Source of the DNA: Candidatus Omnitrophica bacterium UBA6210
Lineage (GTDB): Bacteria > Omnitrophota > Gorgyraeia > Velamenicoccales > Velamenicoccaceae
DNA: 64,000 nucleotides
NCBI GenBank assembly: GCA_002421805.1
Contig: DISM01000004.1
Location: forward strand, 186,001-250,000
Reading direction: 5' to 3'
Shown here: positions 34,600-42,616 of the stretch, in pieces
How positions within the stretch are numbered: position 1 is the stretch's first letter
Layout: the number at the start of each line of letters is the position of its first letter
Translations under genes and position numbers: made by a program
The notes under the pieces: generated by a model
Seen by the model: only the letters and a program-made list of their open reading frames with translations
Told to the model about the DNA's origin: nothing
Databases searched by the model: none

Positions 34600-34627
34600 A
34601 TTATAACTGAATTATGGGGAGTAACAA
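34600..34627 (-). promoter_or_regulatory. Promoter of the lipoprotein gene, near-identical to the carB promoter
   Basis: TTGTTA (34622-34627) and TATAAT (34600-34605), 16-base spacer. The 43 bases at 34592-34634 match 62681-62723 at most positions, including the flanks AATTTTC and GAAAATCT. Confidence 0.7.
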
Positions 34628-34664
34628 GAAAATTTGGCCGCTCGGGAAAAGCCGTCCTTGCCCC

Positions 34665-36008
34665 TTAAGCGCCGGATTCCTGCGATTCTCTTTTAAGGAT
34701 CTTCCCCGTCCATACGATCCCGATGATAGCAGAACATATGTCGGTGGCCAGCCTTCCCCAGAAGATCCCGGAGATGCCGAAGAATTTCGCTCCGAAATAC
34801 GCCAGAGGGATCATCAAAACGATCACGCGGACCGCATTCAAAAAGGCCGAGGCCACCGGCTGATGGATGCCCGTCATGCAAAAGCCGGCATAACGGTGTA
34901 CTTCCAGGAACCCGTAGCCAAAGCATGTAATGTAGATATACCGAACAAGGATATCCACGACTTCGGAATCAGAAGAAAACAGCCTGCCCAACGGCCGCGC
35001 GATGAGCAAAAAAACCCCGGCAATGACAAAACCGAAAATGAGCGCGAACATCATGGCGCCTTTGCGCACGGTCTTGATGCGGTCAAAGCGCCGCGCCCCG
35101 TAATTCTGCGCTACGAAGGGAACCAAAGACATCCCTACGGTCATGGGGATCATAAAAGCGAACATCTCGATACGGCCGGCCACTCCTGTGGCGGCAACCG
35201 CGGCCTCGCCGAAACCGGAAACGATCTTGATCACGACTGCCGCGGAGATCGGGGTCAAAACAGAACTTAATACCGTCGGTATGCCGATACGCAGGATCCT
35301 GCGCCACGACGCTACGATCCGCAATCGTGTATGCGAAGTAAAAAGGATCAGATGGTACCTTTTATGAATAAAATAGTATGCCCACATCAATACCAGCGTT
35401 TCGGAAATGACCGTGGCTAAAGCCGCCCCCTGTATCCCCATCTTAGGCCATCCCCATAGACCAAAGATCATCATGGGATCGAGGACAAAATTCAGCGCAG
35501 TCCCGGCTACCATGAGGAAACTGACCGCTTTGGTGTTGCCTGTGCCGATAATGATATCGGCAAACATCATCTGAATCACCCGAATGACCAACCCGCAATA
35601 CCAGATCCACATATATCGCTGTGTCAGAACAAGCATCTCTCCTGTCGCGCCTAACCGTGTAAAAAGCGGCCTGATCGTCAAAAGACCGGCTACGGTCAGG
35701 CATAAAGCCACGCCGGAAGACAAAAAAGCCGCGTGCGTCGTGATACGCGCGGCGGTTTTCTGCTTACCCCGGCCCAGCGCATGCGCCACAACCGTCATGG
35801 CGCCGGTCCCCAACCCCCGCATAACAAACCCCAGAAGCATGACAACCGGGAATGTGAACGACATCGCCGCCAGCGCGTCTGTGCCCAGGCGCGAAACAAA
35901 CCAGGTATCCGTCAAATTATACGCGTTCATGGCAAAAGTCCCGGCCAACATGGGAACAGCCATACGCATGATCGTCGGCAAAACCCTGTCTCTCACTAAA
36001 AGAGGCAT
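34665..36008 (-). CDS. MATE-family efflux transporter
   Basis: A 447-residue polytopic protein with twelve predicted membrane helices in two pseudo-symmetric halves. Hallmarks are MLAGTFAMNAYNLTDTWFVSRLGTDALAA at the N-terminus, GLGTGAMTVVAHALGRG, and in the second half GMSLVPFVAQNYGARRFDRI. These fit the NorM/DinF group, which exports cationic drugs or toxins using Na+ or H+. A terminator lies 34 bases upstream of the start and no clear promoter was seen, so its transcription start is unclear. Confidence 0.94.
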   Translation of the reverse strand: MPLLVRDRVLPTIMRMAVPMLAGTFAMNAYNLTDTWFVSRLGTDALAAMSFTFPVVMLLGFVMRGLGTGAMTVVAHALGRGKQKTAARITTHAAFLSSGVALCLTVAGLLTIRPLFTRLGATGEMLVLTQRYMWIWYCGLVIRVIQMMFADIIIGTGNTKAVSFLMVAGTALNFVLDPMMIFGLWGWPKMGIQGAALATVISETLVLMWAYYFIHKRYHLILFTSHTRLRIVASWRRILRIGIPTVLSSVLTPISAAVVIKIVSGFGEAAVAATGVAGRIEMFAFMIPMTVGMSLVPFVAQNYGARRFDRIKTVRKGAMMFALIFGFVIAGVFLLIARPLGRLFSSDSEVVDILVRYIYITCFGYGFLEVHRYAGFCMTGIHQPVASAFLNAVRVIVLMIPLAYFGAKFFGISGIFWGRLATDICSAIIGIVWTGKILKRESQESGA

Positions 36009-36040
36009 CTATTTTTCCTTTGCCCTGAAACCACTCACAT

Positions 36041-36074
36041 AAAAAAACCTTCGCTCGCACCAAACAAGCGAAGG
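36041..36074 (-). terminator. Terminator after the thioredoxin-fold protein gene
   Basis: CCTTCGCT (36048-36055) with AGCGAAGG (36067-36074) followed on the minus strand by seven T. Confidence 0.8.
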
Positions 36075-36108
36075 CCAATCTCATACAACCACCCTCACCC
36101 TGCCTGAA

Positions 36109-36645
36109 TCAAACTTCCTTCACAAGGCTTTTTAACAATTTCTCGATCGAATCGACGTCTTCCTCCTTCAGCGCGCCGGAAGCGCGATACCGGATGACGC
36201 CCTTACGATCGATCACGACGACATTGCTTTCGTCTGTATTAAAATCATAATCCTCGGCCATCTTGCCGTCCCAATCGCCGTAGACCGCGATCCCTTCTTT
36301 GACCGAATGGTCCCGCAGGCCCGCTTCCCAGGCGCCTTTGAACAGAACGCCCTGGCAGTCAATGACCCCGACGCGGGCGATACCGTTCTTAATGTCCTGC
36401 GGCTGGCGCACGTAAAACTGGTTCAACACGTTTTTAAGCGCGCGATTCTGCTCGATAGACCTCTTGGCCTCATAAAACAACACGATCACCCTGCCTTTGA
36501 GTTCATCCAAGGTCAAAGTTTGTTTATCGCCGGACACGACCTTGAAAGCCGGGGCCGGGGCATCAACGCCGGGTTTGGCCGCAAAACAAGGGACAGAAGA
36601 ACAAAATATGGCAGCACAAACGAGTGAAAGATATTTTCTCATCAT
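36109..36645 (-). CDS. Secreted thioredoxin-fold protein without catalytic cysteines (YtfJ-like)
   Basis: A 178-residue protein with a signal peptide (about 1-22, ending PCFAA). The fold is that of AhpC/TlpA proteins: GVDAPAPAFKVVSGDKQTLTLDELKGRVIVLFY, and later NVVVIDRKGVIRYRASGAL. Where redox enzymes have CxxC, this one reads YEAKRSIEQ, so disulfide chemistry is unlikely. YtfJ of E. coli has the same trait. The start overlaps the preceding gene stop as ATGA. It is the last gene before a terminator. Confidence 0.8.
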   Translation of the reverse strand: MMRKYLSLVCAAIFCSSVPCFAAKPGVDAPAPAFKVVSGDKQTLTLDELKGRVIVLFYEAKRSIEQNRALKNVLNQFYVRQPQDIKNGIARVGVIDCQGVLFKGAWEAGLRDHSVKEGIAVYGDWDGKMAEDYDFNTDESNVVVIDRKGVIRYRASGALKEEDVDSIEKLLKSLVKEV

Positions 36646-36992
36646 CGCAGGAAGAAGCGGTTCAAAACCGGTCCCATGTTCTTTCCAAGGCCGATCTGGC
36701 AGATGATGTCCCTGCCGACAGCCACCTGGCCTATGGCCGTCATCCCCACAGCCAGTTGCCCCAGGCCATAGGCAATGCCAACGGCGAACTGGGCGACGGC
36801 AAACACACCAAAAGCAAACTGGCCTATGGACACTATACCGACGGCAAACTGCCCGATGGCGATTACGCCCTTTGCGACAAGGAGCTTACCTGTCTTCTGG
36901 TCCCTGCCGACGGCAATATGCACCCAAGGCAAACCCAATATGTCGGCCCTGCTCTTCCACTCGAATCCGCCAAAACAATTATTTTTAAGCAT
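36642..36992 (-). CDS. Repetitive small protein with IGQxAVG repeats
   Basis: A 116-residue protein. Residues 30-95 are a run of about six degenerate 9-10-residue repeats of the form (V/I)xIGQFAVG (AIGQFAVG, SIGQFAFG, AVAQFAVG, GLGQLAVG, AIGQVAVG). This suggests a beta-solenoid or a hydrophobic repeat stalk. The N-terminus (WKSRADILGLPWVHIAVGRD) is soluble and no signal peptide is clear. The start overlaps the previous stop as TAATG and the stop overlaps the next start as ATGA, so it is firmly in the operon. Proteins with this repeat exist in other bacteria, with no known function. Confidence 0.75.
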   Translation of the reverse strand: MLKNNCFGGFEWKSRADILGLPWVHIAVGRDQKTGKLLVAKGVIAIGQFAVGIVSIGQFAFGVFAVAQFAVGIAYGLGQLAVGMTAIGQVAVGRDIICQIGLGKNMGPVLNRFFLR

Positions 36993-37582
36993 TAGGAGGG
37001 ATCGCCTGCCGTTATTTTCTCGTTGATATAGTTAAAGGTGTCCTCTGGAGAATTGATAAGCAATTGTATGACGAGCGCGTGAAACGAAGGAAGCCGATCT
37101 CCGGTTTTTTTAGAAAAAGCTTCCCTGTATTTCGACTCCATATCAAGCTTGAGCTGTTTATCCCGCTGGGCCAAATTCTCAAATTGATAGATCTGTTCTG
37201 CTATACGAAAATCACCTACATCCAGGCTTTGAGACAGCTCATCCATAAGCTGGCATTCCTTGATGAGTTTATCAATTTTTTCTTTTGCGCGACGGGATAC
37301 ATTTCCTTTTTTCAACAATTCTTTAAGAGTTGTTTCTGTTGATAAACAAATCCCGGGTCTTTGATTAGGGAACAGATAGGGCCAGTTTTCAATCAGCGTT
37401 TGTTCTATGTCATCAACTTTTGCTTCGAGACTTTCTTGCCGGCCGGATCTTCCGTTCCCACCCGTTACTTTTTCTATATTTACTGACTCGGGGCTGATGG
37501 TCACTTCTGTCTGAGAATAGGATCTATTGGCCGTCAAAAACAAGGCCGCCGCAACAAACACGATGGCTCCAAGGATTCTCAC
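36992..37582 (-). CDS. Secreted helical protein of unknown function
   Basis: A 196-residue protein starting at GTG 37582 behind GGAGGGG. The signal peptide is about residues 1-23 (ending NRSYSQ). The mature part is helical and charged, with one short cysteine pair (CLSTETTLKELLKKGNVSRR ... ECQLMDEL). No family was recognised. It lies 13 bases after the DUF4410-like gene and its stop overlaps the repeat-protein start. Confidence 0.7.
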   Translation of the reverse strand: MRILGAIVFVAAALFLTANRSYSQTEVTISPESVNIEKVTGGNGRSGRQESLEAKVDDIEQTLIENWPYLFPNQRPGICLSTETTLKELLKKGNVSRRAKEKIDKLIKECQLMDELSQSLDVGDFRIAEQIYQFENLAQRDKQLKLDMESKYREAFSKKTGDRLPSFHALVIQLLINSPEDTFNYINEKITAGDPS

Positions 37583-37595
37583 GCTCCCCTCCTGC

Positions 37596-38252
37596 TTATT
37601 GCTGCAAATATTTCTGGATCTCGACCGCTATCTCTGAAGCGAGCTTGCGGACATCTTTCTCGGGCGCGCGTTTGGACAGGACGAACTTCGCCGCCAAGGC
37701 ATAGGGATTGCCGCAGATCGCAACCCCCAAAAGACCGCCCGGCCCCTTACTGCCGGTCGAAGACTTCAGATCAAGGGTCTTTTCCGGCTGGCTCTCGCCT
37801 AACGGAAGCTTACTGATCATGACCGTGACTTCCATGTCGGTCGCGCCTTGCTTAAAACCGACAGCCGCGCGTTTCAAAGGATCGCCCTCATCAAGCTCTA
37901 CAAATCTCCCCTGCACCAAAACACCATTACTTCCAAGCTCATCAAGACCGGATGCCCGGCTTGCGATGATGCCCTTGGCATTCAGTTCATCTACCAGACA
38001 CTGGGACAATAGCTGCACAAGGTCTTGCGTCTGGCCCTCTGAGCGCTCCTCGTCTATCTCTTTTAAAACCCTTGGCCTGAGCCTCTCCAAAGGCCCCTGC
38101 CTTGGACTCTCCTGCTGGTCCAAAGCCTGTTGCTCAACGACAAAATCAGCGACATAAACATGCTCTTGGACCCCCGCCATGGCCTGCGTCCCGATGGCGC
38201 AGACGGCAATCGCCAATCCCATGGTCAAAACCATACCCATCTTTTTACGCAT
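37596..38252 (-). CDS. DUF4410-like secreted protein
   Basis: The start is ATG 38252 (GGGG 8 bases upstream). The 218-residue product has a signal peptide (about 1-26, ending AMAG). It then follows the DUF4410 pattern: VYVADFVVEQQ, LVDELNAKGIIASRAS, VLVQGRFVELDEGDPLKRAAVGFKQG, and a C-terminal KLASEIAVEIQKYL. The family is secreted or lipoprotein-like and uncharacterised. It is in an operon with the secreted helical protein downstream. Confidence 0.75.
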   Translation of the reverse strand: MRKKMGMVLTMGLAIAVCAIGTQAMAGVQEHVYVADFVVEQQALDQQESPRQGPLERLRPRVLKEIDEERSEGQTQDLVQLLSQCLVDELNAKGIIASRASGLDELGSNGVLVQGRFVELDEGDPLKRAAVGFKQGATDMEVTVMISKLPLGESQPEKTLDLKSSTGSKGPGGLLGVAICGNPYALAAKFVLSKRAPEKDVRKLASEIAVEIQKYLQQ

Positions 38253-38279
38253 CTTCACTTCCCCTTCAAAAAGTTGGAT

Positions 38280-38438
38280 CTATTTCTGCTTCAGCAAGGC
38301 AAGCCCGCAGATGACACACAATATAACCGTCGCGTAATTATGGATATTCCAATAAGCGTCGTTCTGAATGACCATACCCACAACCGTCGCCACCGCCAAA
38401 ACCAGCAACAGCACTCCGAGAACTTTGGTCTTTTTCAT
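38280..38438 (-). CDS. Small two-helix membrane protein (52 residues)
   Basis: An ORF from ATG 38438 to TAG 38280, behind a strong Shine-Dalgarno (AAAGGAG). The product has a basic start (KKTKVLG) and two hydrophobic stretches separated by a short loop (QNDAYWNIHNY). It is a plausible genuine small protein and lies 27 bases upstream of the DUF4410-like gene. Function unknown. Confidence 0.7.
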   Translation of the reverse strand: MKKTKVLGVLLLVLAVATVVGMVIQNDAYWNIHNYATVILCVICGLALLKQK

Positions 38439-38521
38439 TCACGCTCCTTTTTTGTCTTATACAATCTTATCCCTCTTCTCCATATTATGCCTTGCACAGA
38501 GAAGCTGAATGTTTTCGGCAA

Positions 38522-38647
38522 CTAATGCGGCACGAAATTTTTTACCTCATTCAGATTTCTCTTTCGCTGAATGGTATCTTCAAAATGCCGCTCGGCCGCT
38601 GCATTTCCACCCGCAACAACGATAAATATTTTTCTTAGATTTGGCAT
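38522..38647 (-). pseudogene. Possible tiny ORF or remnant of a larger gene
   Basis: A 41-residue frame from ATG 38647 with GGAG upstream. The peptide (KIFIVVAGGNAAAERHFEDT) reads like the start of a globular protein rather than random sequence, but it ends at once after NFVPH. It may be the 5' remnant of a lost gene in the 274-base gap between the Cache protein and the small membrane protein. Confidence 0.3.
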
Positions 38648-38712
38648 GATGCTCCGAATGCGCTCCCTATGTCTCCTTCAAATCCCTCGCCAAAAGCAGG
38701 ATTCTTCTTTGG

Positions 38713-39564
38713 CTACTTCTTCGACTTGTCGGGATCGTTGACGACGATCGCCGGCCGGTCGACTTCCATGACGATAACGCGCCATTGGGTGCCGTATAGA
38801 GAAACAGTGTCCCACGCCGCGTATTTTTTGACGATGGTCTTGTCTTCCAGGCCCTTGGCGTAAAAATCATAGGAACCGGCCCCGTCCCTTGCCCTCGACA
38901 CAGTTTCGGAGAATGAAACAAGGTCTTCAAACGGCTGAAAAAGCTTGTCGGTAAATATATTCCTGCCTATCTGGTTCGGGTCCGGGTCATAGACGATCAG
39001 ACCGTCTTTCTGCATTACCCAGGCCTTGCACGGGATGCCTTTGACGAGCGGCGCGATGATGTCCCCGGTGAGCGCCTGCTGTCTCACCAGCATGCTGACG
39101 CCGCCGAGGAACTCGCCTTTGTCGGAGAATACCGGATAAATAAAATCGACGACCTCTATGCCTTCGACGGAAAGGAAAACCTCGCTGAAAACAGGCCTCT
39201 TGTCGGCCAGGAATTTGATGATATGCGCCTGTTTGCTGACGTCTGTGCCTTCATATTTTTTATACTCCTCCGGCTCGACAACGACCATCTTGCCGGCCGG
39301 ATCGATCACGGCGCAATCGACGACATAATCGCGCCCCTTGCACAAACCGCTGAGTATCCTGCGCGCATCCTCTCCCTTGACATCAACTTTCGACAATCTC
39401 CTGGCGGCGACCGAAAGATCCTTATTGATGGAGAAAAGCACGGTCGTTATGCTCCCCCTGGCTTTTTCAAGCGCCGACATCATGACGTCTATGTTCATAC
39501 AAAAAGCATTCGACGCAATTAATACGGTCATCACGATAGCCATCGGGATAATCCTGCGCTTCAT
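38713..39564 (-). CDS. Periplasmic double-Cache sensor protein without output domain
   Basis: The start is ATG 39564 (AAAGGAG upstream). The 283-residue product has a signal peptide or anchor (about 1-22) and a dCache-type extracellular domain across most of its length. That domain includes ARRILSGLCKGRDYVVDCAVIDPAGKMVVVEP, then VDFIYPVFSDKGEFLGGVSMLV, and a second lobe with MQKDGLIVYDPDPNQIGRNIF. Such domains bind small molecules in chemoreceptors and kinases. Here there is no cytoplasmic domain, so it may act as a soluble binding protein. It is preceded by a promoter, a leader and a terminator. Confidence 0.82.
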   Translation of the reverse strand: MKRRIIPMAIVMTVLIASNAFCMNIDVMMSALEKARGSITTVLFSINKDLSVAARRLSKVDVKGEDARRILSGLCKGRDYVVDCAVIDPAGKMVVVEPEEYKKYEGTDVSKQAHIIKFLADKRPVFSEVFLSVEGIEVVDFIYPVFSDKGEFLGGVSMLVRQQALTGDIIAPLVKGIPCKAWVMQKDGLIVYDPDPNQIGRNIFTDKLFQPFEDLVSFSETVSRARDGAGSYDFYAKGLEDKTIVKKYAAWDTVSLYGTQWRVIVMEVDRPAIVVNDPDKSKK

Positions 39565-39593
39565 AACTCTCTCCTTTGTTTTCACTTAGAGAC

Positions 39594-39629
39594 AATAATA
39601 AAATAAAAGCCCAAGCTTAAGACTTGGGC
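39594..39629 (-). terminator. Terminator within the leader of the Cache protein gene
   Basis: GCCCAAG (39609-39615) with CTTGGGC (39623-39629) followed on the minus strand by TTTTATTTTATT. It lies 30 bases before the start codon of the Cache gene and after its promoter. Confidence 0.8.
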
Positions 39630-39725
39630 ATCCACAATCTCTCGAATCTGTTTCTCCGGGCCATGGGGCGACTTTCCCCTTGCGCTAAACACATATCCTC
39701 ACCTGCGGCCATACGTCATAGATAG
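39630..39725 (-). ncRNA. Candidate regulatory leader (riboswitch-like) or small RNA, unidentified class
   Basis: About 95 transcribed bases between a promoter and a terminator. A GGGG/CCCC hairpin with loop AAAGTCG sits near 39662-39680. Purine-rich single-stranded stretches (GGAGAAACAG, GAGAGATTG) and a GGCCGCAGGTGAGG segment at the 5' end are also present. The gdhA transcript has its own terminator further upstream, so this one is not needed for gdhA. No known aptamer was recognised. Confidence 0.45.
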
Positions 39726-39731
39726 ATATCT

Positions 39732-39759
39732 ATTATATCGGATTCAAGGCATACGGCAA
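39732..39759 (-). promoter_or_regulatory. Promoter of the Cache protein leader
   Basis: TTGCCG (39754-39759) and TATAAT (39732-39737), 16-base spacer, just after the gdhA terminator. Confidence 0.6.
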
Positions 39760-39768
39760 GGGGCGAGT

Positions 39769-39804
39769 GAAAACAAAATGGCCGCCCTGAAAGGACGGCC
39801 ATTT
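39769..39804 (-). terminator. Terminator of the nfn-gdhA operon
   Basis: AAATGGCCG with CGGCCATTT (39776-39784 and 39796-39804), followed on the minus strand by TTTTGTTTTC. Confidence 0.85.
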
Positions 39805-39830
39805 GTTGATTTTTACCAATCGGTTACAGA

Positions 39831-41168
39831 CTAGACAACCCCCTGGGCCAGCATGGCGTCTGCCACCTTCACGAACCCGGCAATATTAGCGCCTTTGACG
39901 TAGTCGATATAGGACCCGTCTTTGCCGTATTTCACGCAATTATCATGGATATTGACCATGATATCATGGAGCCTCTTGTCAACCTCTTCGCGCGTCCATG
40001 ACAACCTCATGCTGTTCTGGCTCATCTCAAGGCCGGATGTGGCCACGCCGCCGGCATTCGAGGCCTTCCCGGGGGCATAGAGGACCTTGGCCTTCTGGAA
40101 TACGCTGATCCCTTCGGGCGTCGTAGGCATGTTGGCGCCTTCGCCGATCGCGATACAGCCGTTCTTGACCAACGCCTTGGCATCGTCCCCGGAAATCTCG
40201 TTCTGGGTCGCCGATGGGAACGCGATATCGCACTTGACCTGCCAGGGCTTCTGCTTCTCAAAATACTTGCATTTGAATTCCTTGGCGCATTCCTTGATGC
40301 GTCCGCGACGGACATTCTTCAGATCCAGGACGCACTTTAATTCCTTCTGGTCGATCCCGCCCTCGTCGTAAATAAAACCGTCCGAGTCAGAAAGGGTAAC
40401 GACCTTGGCGCCGAGCTGAAGGAGCTTCTCGACCGTATATTGGGCCACATTGCCTGAACCCGACACCGCGCAGACTTTCCCTTTCAGCGATTCGCCGCGC
40501 GTCTTGAGCATTTCCTGGACAAAATAGACGCAGCCGTAACCGGTCGCTTCAGGACGTATCAGGCTGCCGCCCCAGCTCAAACCCTTACCTGTCAAAACGC
40601 CGGTGAATTCATTTTTGAGCTTCTTGTATTGGCCAAACAGGTAGCCGATCTCACGGCCGCCGGTGCCGATATCGCCGGCAGGAACGTCAAGGTCAGGGCC
40701 GATGTGCCTGAAAAGCTCGCTCATGAAACCTTGGCAGAACCTCATGACCTCATTGTCCGACTTGCCCTTAGGATCAAAGTCAGAACCGCCCTTGGCGCCG
40801 CCCATGGGCAGCGTGGTGAGGCTGTTTTTCAAAACCTGCTCAAACGCAAGAAATTTAAGGATGCTCAGGTTGACGCTCGGATGCAGGCGGATGCCGCCTT
40901 TATAAGGGCCGATCGCGCTGTTCATCTGGATACGATACCCGCGATTGATCTGGATCTCTCCTTTATCATCAACCCACGCCACGCGGAACATGACGACCCG
41001 TTCCGGCTCGACCATCCTTTCGATGATCTTGGCTTCCTTGTATTTGGGGTTCTTTTCAAGGAAGGGAGTTAATGATTCCACGACCTCCCGGACGGCCTGA
41101 TGGAATTCCGGCTCTCCCGGGTTCCTGATGATAACGCTTGCCATCATTTCTTCGACCTTGGCCTTCAT
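39831..41168 (-). CDS. gdhA: NADP-type glutamate dehydrogenase
   Basis: A 445-residue protein that matches hexameric bacterial GdhA over its full length. The substrate site is in PMGGAKGGSDFDPKGKSDNEVMRFCQGFM (catalytic Lys in GGAKGG and neighbours). The dinucleotide fold is VCAVSGSGNVAQYTVEKL, followed by LSDSDGFIYDEGG. The length and the SDSDG motif agree with NADPH-using enzymes. It catalyses 2-oxoglutarate + NH4+ + NADPH to glutamate. It follows the NfnB-like gene by 14 bases, so NADPH made by that complex could feed it. A good Shine-Dalgarno (AAAGGAG) is present. Confidence 0.96.
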   Translation of the reverse strand: MKAKVEEMMASVIIRNPGEPEFHQAVREVVESLTPFLEKNPKYKEAKIIERMVEPERVVMFRVAWVDDKGEIQINRGYRIQMNSAIGPYKGGIRLHPSVNLSILKFLAFEQVLKNSLTTLPMGGAKGGSDFDPKGKSDNEVMRFCQGFMSELFRHIGPDLDVPAGDIGTGGREIGYLFGQYKKLKNEFTGVLTGKGLSWGGSLIRPEATGYGCVYFVQEMLKTRGESLKGKVCAVSGSGNVAQYTVEKLLQLGAKVVTLSDSDGFIYDEGGIDQKELKCVLDLKNVRRGRIKECAKEFKCKYFEKQKPWQVKCDIAFPSATQNEISGDDAKALVKNGCIAIGEGANMPTTPEGISVFQKAKVLYAPGKASNAGGVATSGLEMSQNSMRLSWTREEVDKRLHDIMVNIHDNCVKYGKDGSYIDYVKGANIAGFVKVADAMLAQGVV

Positions 41169-41182
41169 GCCCGACTCCTTTG

Positions 41183-42610
41183 TTATGCTGATTTCCTGTC
41201 CAAGTAATCAAGGATAGCGCTGGCCGCCTTCTTGGCCATGCCCATGGCCTCGATCACGGTCCCCTCTCCCCCTACGATATCTCCGCCGGCAAAGACACCT
41301 TTAATGGATGTCTCCATGGTTTCAGGCTCGACGACGACGTCGCCGTATTTATCGGTCTTCAACTGCGGCGTCACGCTGGTCAGGATCTTGTTGGCGCCCA
41401 GCCCTACCGCCACCACAGCCAGATCGCAATCAACCTCGAAATGGCTGTTCGGAATAACAACGGGCCTGCGCCTTCCGGAACTGTCCGGCTCTCCGAGCTC
41501 GCACCGGCTGGAGCGCATCTTCCTGACAAACCCCTTTTCGTCGCCTGCAAATTCTTCCGGCTTGACCAGGAAATCGAACTTGACGCCTTCTTCTTTGGCA
41601 TGCTCGATCTCAAGCCTGCGCGCCGGCATCTCGACTTCCGTGCGCCGGTAACAAATGGTCGTGTCAGGCGGGACGCCGGCAAGATGCTGCAGCCTGATCG
41701 CGACACGCGCCGCGTCCATCGCCGTGTTGCCGCCGCCGATCACGACAATATGCCTGCCGATATTGATCGGGGTGTGGCTGACAGGGAACAGGTGCGCGTT
41801 CATCAGGTTGACCCTGGTCAAAAATTCATTGGCTGAATAGACATTGCAGAGGTTTTCTCCGGGGATGCCCAAAAACGACGGGATCCCGGCCCCCAGGCCG
41901 AGAAATACGGCGGAAAAACCCTCGCCGAAAAGCTCGTCGATCGTCCTGACTTTGCCGATGATGGTGTTCAGGCGGATCTCGACGCCGAGTTCTTTCAGGG
42001 AATCTATCTCTGAATCAAGGATCTTCCTAGGAAGACGGAAAGGAGGAATGCCGTAGCGCAGGACGCCGCCTGTCTTGTGCAGCCCTTCAAAAATCACGAC
42101 CTTGATGCCTTGCCGCGCCAGCTCGCCCGCGCAGCAGAGCCCGGCCGGGCCTGACCCGACAACAGCCACCTTCATCCCTTGATGTTTGGCATCACCGGAT
42201 GCTTTTACGTGCAGGCCTTTTTGGGCGCCGTGGTCGCCGATAAATCTTTCCAAGAAATGGATATTGATGGCCTGGTCGGACGCGAAGAGCTCGCCTTTTT
42301 TGGTGAAAACGCATGCCTTGCGGCACTGGTATTCGGCAGGACACACCCTGCCGCATATGGAAGGAAAGTTACTCTTCTGGCGGATGGTCGCGTAGGCCCC
42401 GTCATAATCTTTTTTCGTCAGCTGGCCGATAAAGGCCTTGATATCTATCCCGACAGGACAACCTGCGATGCACTTGGGGTCTTTGCATTGGAGGCAACGC
42501 GACGCCTCTTCCAAAGCCTCCTGTTCAGAAAACCCGAGGACGACCTCTTCGAAATCCCTGGCCCTGGAAAGCTTGTCCCTCTCTTTGATCTTGACCGGTT
42601 CTTTTCTCAT
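41183..42610 (-). CDS. nfnB: NfnB/GltA-type NADPH oxidoreductase large subunit
   Basis: A 475-residue flavoprotein. The N-terminal part has two 4Fe-4S motifs (CLQCKDPKCIAGCPVG and CGRVCPAEYQCRKAC). An FAD site follows (VAVVGSGPAGLCCAGELARQG) and then an NADPH site (IVVIGGGNTAMDAARVAIRL). The C-terminus closes with GVFAGGDIVGGEGTVIEAMG. It is the GltD/NfnB family. With the FNR-like protein upstream (6-base gap) it forms NfnAB, which couples NADH and ferredoxin oxidation to NADP+ reduction; a plain glutamate-synthase small-subunit role is less likely because no GltB-type partner is present. Confidence 0.93.
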   Translation of the reverse strand: MRKEPVKIKERDKLSRARDFEEVVLGFSEQEALEEASRCLQCKDPKCIAGCPVGIDIKAFIGQLTKKDYDGAYATIRQKSNFPSICGRVCPAEYQCRKACVFTKKGELFASDQAINIHFLERFIGDHGAQKGLHVKASGDAKHQGMKVAVVGSGPAGLCCAGELARQGIKVVIFEGLHKTGGVLRYGIPPFRLPRKILDSEIDSLKELGVEIRLNTIIGKVRTIDELFGEGFSAVFLGLGAGIPSFLGIPGENLCNVYSANEFLTRVNLMNAHLFPVSHTPINIGRHIVVIGGGNTAMDAARVAIRLQHLAGVPPDTTICYRRTEVEMPARRLEIEHAKEEGVKFDFLVKPEEFAGDEKGFVRKMRSSRCELGEPDSSGRRRPVVIPNSHFEVDCDLAVVAVGLGANKILTSVTPQLKTDKYGDVVVEPETMETSIKGVFAGGDIVGGEGTVIEAMGMAKKAASAILDYLDRKSA

Positions 42611-42616
42611 GAATGG

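Noticed and set aside
38522..38647. 41-residue frame as a confident gene
   Set aside because: It has only a modest ribosome binding site and no family match, so it is listed at low confidence as a remnant.
39630..39725. Assignment of the Cache gene leader to the c-di-GMP, SAM, cobalamin, fluoride or preQ1 riboswitch classes
   Set aside because: The hallmark conserved strings of these classes could not be found by eye, so only an unidentified leader is claimed.
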